From positions 6,765,667 through 6,829,666 of the forward strand of contig OZ038465.1 of assembly GCA_964036295.1 (NCBI GenBank): 64,000 nt of DNA, given 5' to 3'. The notes under the pieces were generated by a model, which did no database searches, was not told the origin of the DNA, and worked only from the letters and a program-made list of their open reading frames with translations. Positions 11,701-21,961 of the stretch are shown here, piece after piece (positions within the stretch are counted from its first letter, which is position 1; each line of letters begins with the position of its first letter). The stretch comes from Plumapathes pennacea. Lineage: Eukaryota; Cnidaria; Anthozoa; Antipatharia; Myriopathidae. The position numbers and the translations under genes are program-made.

Positions 11701-14700
11701 AAATTCAAAGCAAATGCAAATCACAAAGCTTCTTAATTCGCCACCTTTCAATGCTCTTATTCACTTTACGACCTAAGATCACTACAGAACTAGTCTTTCT
11801 TTTTTACATGTAATTTATAATATTATGATTTATAAATGATACACAATAGTGTTGTTTTATTAGTTATAATACTAGCTGGACCCCCGTAAAATACGGGGAA
11901 GTGTTTTTGCAATTTCTGATTTGTTCTGTTTTTGTTTTTGTTTTTGTTTTGTTTTTTTTTCTCAGTTCGGAAACGTCATGCTGGCATGACTGAACCAAGA
12001 AAATATTGAAATACAAATCAAAAGAAAATATTTTATGTTGAACGATGCTGTTCACAAATTCAGAAAGGACATTTCGATTCGGCCATATAGCGAGAAAATA
12101 TCATTCCACTTTATTTCCGACTATTAACAGAATGCTTGTTGATGGAAATGCCAAGATTTTTAACGAGACTCTTTCACTCGCATGAGTGAGCCTGGAAAAG
12201 AGTGTTACAGACACACAGACGGACGCTTAGCATATTATTAATAGATGTATTTTGTCTCTTCATTTAAAAATAAGAAAACTCTGAAGAATGGAGCAGTTGG
12301 ACCCAGTGCACTACATCCTGTGGATCTGGAGTGGAAATGCGCACGCGCATTTGTAACCGGCCCATGCAAAGCGTTAGTGCTTCAAACTGTTCTCAGAATG
12401 AGACACGTGCATGTAACACATTCCCCTGTCCAGGTTTGTACACCCATTACTGGATGCGTTAGCGAGTTTTTAGACATCACACAAGTTCACATTGTACAAG
12501 GTAGCACTTTTTTCATCCATACATTTTTTTTATAAGTACCTCGATTTTTCTGATAGTTTGGGATTTGCATATAACTCTATATTTTCAGATTAGGTCCGAT
12601 GTTATTCGGTCTAAAATTACTTTTGAATGAGTTCATTCTCAATAAATGCAGTGTTTTATTTTACTTAGTATTTCGCACAGACGCTTTCAGGACAAGTTCA
12701 ACCTTTCATGCACCTCATCTCGCAAGCTTTCGCAATGATCGTAAAATATCATGACTTTCTCAGTTACGAAAAATATGACGTTGCTATGGCTTCATTTTAT
12801 CCCGGACTTATTTGGCCGCAGTTGATGGAAAGTGGACTCAATGGTCACCATGGACGTATTGCAACAGACCGTGTGGAACTGGGCACGAGAAAAGAGAACG
12901 GTCGTGCACAAACCCCCCTCCACTGCATGGTGGGAAAAACTGTGAAGGAGACAGCAAACTAACGAGGGACTGTAACACAAAAGAATGTCCAGGTACAATT
13001 GGGACACATAAAAGTAAACAGCCAAAGAATCACACTAAGCAATTAGCAATATTCTATTTACGTTTGGTACTGGGAGAAAGGCAATTTCCAAAGTTGTTAG
13101 TGCTTCTGTTTCAAAACGAGGTATAGTGCAAAACATTCTATTTAAAATTAGAATCATTAAAATTTAAATCATTTTTGTTTTGCTCAGACTCTTTCACGGC
13201 GTCCAGTTTTCACACATCGACCCTTAGTCGATCCAAGTTATGCGATTTCACCACTCCGACGCAGTCAATCTAGTTCTCTTTTAGGACTTACTCTCATATG
13301 AATATGTTGTAGCAGGCCTCGTTTTGAAAGCGAGGAAAAAGCTATAGCTCGAAAATAGTCTATTTGACATAATAGCTGTAAAATAGGGTAAGGATCACGC
13401 TTCGTGTCTTAGCCAAATACAAATAAACACTGAACTAGTAACATTTCAAACAGTCTCTCTCGATGAACAAGCATTTTAAAACAAAGCTGACTGAAACTTT
13501 TATTACCATTGACTGAAACTTCTGCAGAACAGTTCAAAACTTTGATTGCCAAGATTTATCTATGTAATACCATAAGTTGTCGTTGTTAATGCTTATACAC
13601 ATTAGTATCTGATGGGCGACCATCTTAAAATTGGAGTTAGTGTTGTTCACATATTGTGCTTATTTTTTCAAATGCCTTGCAAGTATTTTCGTTTATAGCT
13701 GTAGTGTTTCTTTTCTCTCATCATGACTATTATTGCCCTCCTATGCACAGCTTCAGAAGTCAAGTACACTGTTCGCCTTCGCGACGAAACATGGGTTGAC
13801 GATCTTAAATACCCCAACCATTCTGCTTGGCAAGAACAAGAATCCAAAGTGATACACAGCGTAAGGTTCTCTATGTGCAATGCATTTCCTTGATGGTTTC
13901 CTTGTTAAATATCAGAGGAATGTCAGCCCATGTATGTTCCTATAGAGGGTTTGCACGGCGGCCATGTTGGATGACAGGAACAATAAAATACTTTTCCATA
14001 ACAATAGCATTTCTTTCCCAGAGGACTGAATTCTACTGTTCCTGCCATCCAACATGGCCACCGTGCAAACCCTCTACTGTTTTCCGTAACCTTTTTGCAC
14101 TTTTTAGAATTTGAGAACTATCAGAGGGTTCATTACTAAGATTTCCTCGTTAATTTGCCTGCTCCTGTGTTCTTAAATGCGCATAAGCCCCCATCCATAG
14201 ATAATCGTCAAATGTTCAAAATATAATGAAATGTGGTCCATTCTGGCTAAGCTACCTACAACAAGGGACAAAAGTCTTGGGATATTCGGCTCAATTTACA
14301 GCAAATAATATATCATCCAATTTTCCTGCCCAAAGCAAATGTTGCAGGATGTAGAGTTTATGTTCAAACTACAAGCAACAACGTACAGTGGGAAGGGAGA
14401 GGTGACAAAATGACATATATGTGAAATGTGCACTTTTTGGTACGTGTCCCATAAACGTTTGACTCGATCGTGGTCAACTTGGTTAGGGGAACTACAGGGG
14501 CTGCAGGGGAGAAGTGCTAAATTTCGAGAAATTGCTGTAGAATTCAATACAATCTTTAAAATAATACGCATGTTCAATACGTGTTCGAGTGGTACTCAAA
14601 AGTTTCCTCCTTAATTTCAGGTGACGCAACTTTATAACAGTCTGGGATACACAGAAATTGCCGTCATAGTTCTTGGATTCCGGTATATCACAATGTTCTT

Positions 14701-17700
14701 TTCATTTTTAATTTATATAGAGCGGTTTTCGGATGACTGTCGAAAGTAATCGTGTTATTGCTTTGGTTTTGCGTTTGCTACGCTTTCCGGTTGGTCCACA
14801 CAAGTTTGGCAGCATTTTCAACCAATCAGGAACAAAACCAAAACCAAAACCAAACACTACTCACGCAAGCGATGGCGTGTACTCGCACTGCTGATTGGAA
14901 AGTAAAACCAAACGCAAGACCAAACGTGAATTACTTTGGCTTCTGATTGGCTGAACTGTTTTCTCTCAGTCTCTGTGATTGGCCTGTGTGATTACTTTGA
15001 TTTTGGTTTTCGACAGTCATCCGAAAACGGCTCTATTTTTTATGCTAACGTTACATTTGCGTCCACTAAAACAGCGGGTGTGAGACAGACAGGCAGAGAC
15101 AGGGTGACAGAGTTTGATAACTTCCGGTGGTGCTTCTCAGAGACGAACGTACTGAATGCTTTTTTCTCTTTCATTTTCTTTTTGCAGTAAAGGAAGTGTC
15201 GTTTCCGTGTTTAATGTTAGCTACCCGGCAGTGGACACCTTACAGATTGTACATATCCAGGAAGATGTTATCAATAAAGGAAAGCTTGGTGATATGTCCG
15301 CGGAAATAACAAGCATAACCACCAATAACGGTACGCTGTTAGGCAGTTACCTTATTTATAACACAATCGTTAATATCAATCAAATCGTTCAATACTGCAT
15401 TTGTTTTGTGCGTAATATTTATAGCGTTTTAAAGCAAGTGCAATAACCCATTTATAGTATGGCCATAGCCAATGTCAAACGTTTCCTTGTGGTTCTTTTG
15501 GGCATGAAATGTCCGTGTCAGTCACTGAATTTTCGATAGCTCTTATAAATGTATAGCGTTTTAATTGTGTTATGTTTTAGACAAAGAAAACTGTCACACA
15601 ATCATTGACATGTGTTTGGTTAAACAACAATAGGAAACTACCGTAAATGCTCTAATGAGCTCCCCCCCCCCCCCTCTCTCTAATAAGCCCCCCTTTACAA
15701 GGTCAAATTTCGAAATAAGCCCCCCTTCCCCGATTTTCATCCTGTAGACTTTGAGCACCAAAATTAGTTGAGAAACAAGACAAATGACACGCATTAGATG
15801 CTTGGTGATATATTTTTGAACTTTATATTTCCTACCAAAAATACAGTTCCTCCTGTTGTCATCTAATCTTTTTAATGCCCCCTCTCCCTCCCCCCCCCCC
15901 CCCCCCCCCCAAACACAGGCAGACAGACAAGTTTATTAGAGCGCCTTGTTACGGGTGACGTACATAGGCAGTATCCTCTCTAATATTCCAGGGCTTATAG
16001 TGTTTATGAGCTGTTGTCTAATTTTAAAACATTCATAGATATATTCTGCTATTTGTGCCGCGTATTTTTCTGGTGTTATCAGTTTAGTTAAAGTTGTACT
16101 CCTTCCAGTCTAGGAACCGGAAGAGGGCCTCCCTTTTTTCTTTGTATGGTTCATGCAATTAGGAAATGTTTCTCATCCTCCATCTGTCGGCATTGGGGGT
16201 ATGTCCTTAATTCAGGGCTTACATAGTTTTTCCGGTCAATGTTTAAATGAGACCCCCCCCCCCCCCTTCCCCCGTAGGCCTATTAGAGCATTTACGGTAT
16301 GTCAGTAGAGTTCGTTGGAACAATATGCTAAACTTGATAAACAATAGAATTTCATCTTCACAGTTCCGAACGAGGTGCCAGTGATCCTCGAGATTCGCAA
16401 CAGCACCTCGACCAGCGTCTACTTAAAGTGGACCCCCGTCAACGATACCAATGGCGCTCCTTTGCGCGGTTACACCATCTTTTACAAGCCGAAAGCAAGT
16501 CAGGCATTTGTGATTGAATCATTGAAATCTGTGAGGCCCGATGTGACCGAGACGGAGGTGGACAAACTAGAAAAATATTCCAATTACACTTTTCGAGTTC
16601 TGGCTTTCACGGAAAATGGGAATGGAGTGTCAAGTGAACGAAGCCTCGTGCTGACGGATGAGGACGGTGAGCCGCGTATTTAGAAACGGAAGCAATATGC
16701 TTATTAATTCTAGATATTTCTCAGACGTTTCTGAGACTGTTGGGTTACTTAAATATGGGCATGGTTCGTGTGTCTTATTTCCGTCCCTTACTAAAAAGTG
16801 GGTGAAGGTATAGCCGGGTTTTTTCATCGACTTTCAAATCCCGAAAACCAAGGAGATTACAATGCCAATAAAAAAAAACACACACTTTTACTAACCAGAA
16901 GACAAGTAAGTTGTAATTGCTTTACTTCTGGACAACAGACCAATCAGAGTACTTGCTTTTAGAGTGGGCAGAACGCAATCAGACGAACTCATTCGTCATT
17001 CGAACGTCATTCGCTCTGACGAAGGGCTAGCGCTCGAAACGTCAGCTATTGTCTCTTTGACGGCGTTCCATTACCCTCATCAACACTTAGTTGATACACC
17101 AGTTCGTCTTCCGCCACGCCGACGCAGTCAACCTAGTTCTCTTAAGAGCTGGTATTACACAGAACGCAATCAGGTTTGCTTTTGCTTCTTAACGCGCAGC
17201 CAAACTGGTGGGGGACCAATCAAAACACGCTGCAATCACATGCACAATTGATTTCGACATGTCATCCGGAAAACGTTCTAAGAATTCTCCATTTTCTTTT
17301 TTTTTTTGTTCGGTGCCAAAGGGTATAGTCGACTACTGAGAAAAGTTAGATGGACTACTAGAGCAAGAGAAGTGAGGAAGAAACGAAGTACTAATCTTTA
17401 AACACAGTTCGGATGAATAGTGCTTTTTGACTGATATACATTTGATCAGTAAGAGCGCAACATTTACAAAAATTTGCTTTGTAATTCTTTAGTTCCAAGT
17501 GAATGGCCACCCAACCTAAAAGTAGAAGCTATCAGTTCTACTGATATATCGGTTACCTGGCAACCAATGGACCAAGCCCACGTTCATGGAATACTGTTAG
17601 GGTATAACGTGACGTACGCTCGAGAGGATGTAACGCCCTTATCTTGGGAAACCAAGACTCTGGCACCATATCAACACATGGCTGATCTACAAGGTCTTAT

Positions 17701-20700
17701 CAAATATACCCCCTATGTTGTCAGAGTGTGTGCTTTTACCTCAAAAGGCTGTGGGAAAACGAGCGTGAGCCACGAAAAAACATTTGCTGACAGTAAGTAA
17801 AGTTTAGCATAGAGATGTTGAACCGCTTAGACTTGTGTTGTCAGTGTTACAGTACGTATCTCCTTTGGTTAAGAGTTGCCGTTTGAACAGCTTCAGCTCA
17901 AGATACAAATAGCTTAATTATCTGGGATGAACAACATGAAATACGGCGACGATGAATGCAATTTTCGCAGTTATGAAGTTGACCAACGAAAGTGACGTCA
18001 AGAACGTGTTTCCGCGGTGTCTTTGAAACTTTTAAACATCACAGTATACTAGAATGCTACGACCTGATATGAATGGAATACTAATTTCCCACAAAATCCT
18101 CCTCACTCTACAAAACACTGTTACATTATAAATCACTGTTACATTAAAACGAAGTCAGAGCACTATAGAATTGTAATTTTTAATCTGTACAGTTCCAACT
18201 ATGCCCCCAAGCAATTTTAAGATCATCAACCTCACATCATCCACTGAGATCCAAATTAGCTGGGGTCCAGTTCCTGCGGGGGAACTTAATGGCGACCTTC
18301 AAAGCTTCACAATTGCCTATAAGCTGTTACGATTATCGGACCAAGACGTGGATGGAGAGCCAGAGCAAAGAGTTACAGTTCCAGCAGCGAGATTGTCACA
18401 TGCGTTACAGGTTGGACCATTTGGCTTGTACCAGATCAAAATCGCTGCCTCCACTCAAAAAGGGCTTGGTCCTTTCAGTGAATACTTGAGCGCAGGTAAA
18501 TGTTCGGAAAGACGTGAATGCGAATACTTTGTTATTGGTCACGAACTGCAGTAATGTTGTAGTATTTTTAGGGCCTGTTCACTGCACTACAGGCATTTGG
18601 TTAGATGAATCCGAGATCGGTTCAGGCTATAAATGAGAACCGCGAGTGTTTACAACAACGGTCTAAAGAAAAACTCCATCATGCAAATGAACGCGTTAGT
18701 GGTACAGTGTTATCTGCATAGGCAAATTTAAGGTGCTTGAATACATTTCCGGTGTTATTGAGCAAGTTTTGCTCTTTTAAAGTATATTTCCCCTAGTTTT
18801 CTACAAATATGTTCTCAATTTCAGTATTATTATAACTTCCTTCACATACACGAAGCCGTACCGTAGGTCCTTTACTAGTAAGGCTTATAACATTTGGTAT
18901 AGTATCACAAATATTTAATACTAGTAAGGTTATATTAAAACAAGGGTGCTTTCTCCCTGAGGGTTTAAACATTTCAAATGTATTGACCCTTTAATTACAG
19001 AAAGCTGTCGATGCCCTAAAGATCTGTACACAAACTACTGGCTTCATCCGCCCTACCTGAATCAATCGAAAGATGGCAATATAGGTGGAATTTTCCCCGA
19101 AATCGTTGTCGATATGGTGCGATGGGCTTGTGGAGAATGCACAAACGGTTACAAGAAGACAACCATCCATCTGGAATCTAACGGAGCGGGCAACAACGCA
19201 TTGAAAGAAAGCTCACAGAAAACTGTGAAGGACATTGATGACGTCCCACAGATAAGTTTCCCGATCTATGGAAACAAATACATGACTAAATACATGGGTA
19301 CTTACGCCTACATCTTCCTTGTAGAGTCCCCAGGGGTAGCTTTTGTCGCAGGCAAGCCTCCAGCTGGAACCTCTGCAAAGGCCATGATAGCGTCTGTGTT
19401 TGCTTGCTATCCTCTTATCCTCTTCACCATCGTCCTGGCCAGCATCTCAGGAATCGTAATGTGGGCGCTGGTGAGTAAGAATCATAATCAACATACACAC
19501 AAGCAAAGTTTGTTGAAACCGCCTTTTAACCCTTGGGTTCCTGAGTGACCAACTTCCTCTTGTCACTCTACCATCATATACAGACAGTGTAGAAAAGTTG
19601 GTTCTTGATCACTTAATTAGATGGAAAACGATTGAACTATGAACTCCCAATCCATCCCTCATACGTTTTGTTTTGACAGATAAATCGAATGCAGTGGTCT
19701 TCTCTTTTTCCTGCAACTTTCACTAAACGCTTTATAACACCAAAACTTGCTTGTAATTCATATCCAAAGACCGTCTCCTAGGTTTAATAAAATCAAGCCT
19801 GTCTATAGCGACCCTAACTACTACCACAGTATAGACATAAATTTTTTATCCATATTGTCTCAGGAATACAGGACAAATCCTGACCACTTTCCAGCATCAT
19901 TTCCGAAAGGAGCAGGCGAAGGGTTTTGGTGGTCCTATATCACCATGACGACGGTGGGGTAAGTGTCTGTGTCGACTTTAATGTTCAGCCGGCTGTTTAT
20001 GGAAATAAACGTTAGCATTTCTTTTTTTTTTTTTTTTTGCTGTTCTCAATTGTCAGGTATGGAGATAGAGCTCCTGTTACGATACTTGGGCGTTTGTTCG
20101 GCGTTGTGTGGACTCTCGCTGGACTGTGTATCATCTCTATGCTGACTGGATCGATTGCTACGTCACTGACCACAGTCAGCGTGGACCAAGACATCATGTT
20201 ATACGGCTCTGAGGTAAACGTAGCAGATAACAAAGATCCCCTCCTCTCCCCCTAGATAGATAAGTGCAGTACGTGTAGTGTGGGCCTAGATGGGGTTTAT
20301 TCTTGTTATGGGCCTGAATTTTTTATTGTTAAGTGTTATGAAGCCAAAAAAATTAATGTTAAGTGTTATGTAAAAAAAAAAAGACATAAAACAAGACAAG
20401 AGGCTTAGATGGGGTTTAGTGTTTTTATAGGCCTGAATTTTTTACTGTTAAGTGTTATGCAGACCCCCGCCCCATCTAGGCCCTCTGTACTCAAACACAT
20501 ATAATAATAATCCTATACTGGCCGTCTAATTTAACAGATAGCTGCTATACAAAACTCCGTGGAATTTCGCCTAGGAATACTTATGAATGCCAAAGTTAAC
20601 ACAAGTAAGTGAAGTTCGTATTTTTTCGAGGGTGGGAGGTTATTCGAGGATTTGCGGTATCTAGACTGCTTATTATTAACTTCATTGTTGCAATAACAGA

Positions 20701-21897
20701 GTACGAGTACAAGAGTATCGAAGACATACGCAAGGCCCTGTTGAGCAGAGAGGTGGAAGGTGCCCTCATCGACACCTACGTAGCGGCGGAATACGGTGAC
20801 GTTATCTTCAAAGACGGCATCAAGGTCAATAAAATGCTGGATAGGTCATTTGGCTATGGTGTTGTCTTATCAGGACCGGCGGTGTATGTCAAAAAGCAAT
20901 GCCGAGACTACATTGCAAATAGAATAGGCTGGATATACAAGATCATAGAACAGAGAACCAAAACACTAAAAGTAAGTAACGTACATTTAGTAATATGCTA
21001 GGCTTTTCGCCTAGTGTATGTGTTTGAACTATTTTTGCGCTATTAGTGATACATCGGAAGCTGTTTGGGAAAGAAGACTATTTTTATGCTGAATATGTAT
21101 ATTTAGTTATATTTGCTCCCGGAAATGAAGCGATCGGGATTTGTGAAACAATGAAAGTTTTGTCTAACAAACTTATATGTATTCCGCCTTTTCAATGGGC
21201 GGCTAATCAGATAACAGTGACTGTGAAAACAAATTAATAATGACCCTCCCCATCCTCGTTTTTTTAAGAACCCAGAAGATGGTGGAGGAGAAGAGAGCAC
21301 AGGCTTATTCGATGCTGCTTCGCCACAATTTCAAACCACACTCTTTTCTCTGCTTGGAATGTTGGGTGTTCTGGTAATTGGAGGACTGTCCTGGCATTTC
21401 ATGTTTTACATTCCTCGCAAAAAGAATCACGAGAAGAGGGGTAAGTATTCTGGGGTGCAACGCAATTTTTTGAAAGGCTAGCGAGAGACTGACACCATAG
21501 CCCTTAAACGCTAGGCCCTAATTTTCTCAACCTAACCTGACTTCAAGACGTACACCATAAATGCTCTAATATGCCCCCCTCTACAAGGTCAATTTTTGAA
21601 ATAAGCCCCCCTCCCATTTCCCCTATTTTCACGCCTTCGCTGTGAGCACCAAAATTAGTAGAGAAACAAGACAAACGACACGCATTAGATGCGTTGTTGG
21701 TGATATATTTTCGAACTTTACACTTCCCACATCTAAGTTCACGTTGTAGTTTGTTGACCAAGAATACGCAGTATCTCTTGTTGTTATCTTATCCTTTTTA
21801 AATAAGCCCAATTGGGTTCCCTGAGAGCTCCTGCTCCTATCTATCAACTCTAAAATAGAAACACTCTTGTAAAAATATCTTCAATGGGGCAAATAAA

Positions 21898-21961
<64 letters not shown>

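Noticed and set aside
13000-16364. A gene boundary between the TSP1/SEA part and the FN3/channel part
   Set aside because: Phase-1 exons continue across, and no stop, polyadenylation signal plus new start, or promoter was seen. Kept as one gene but flagged for transcript testing.
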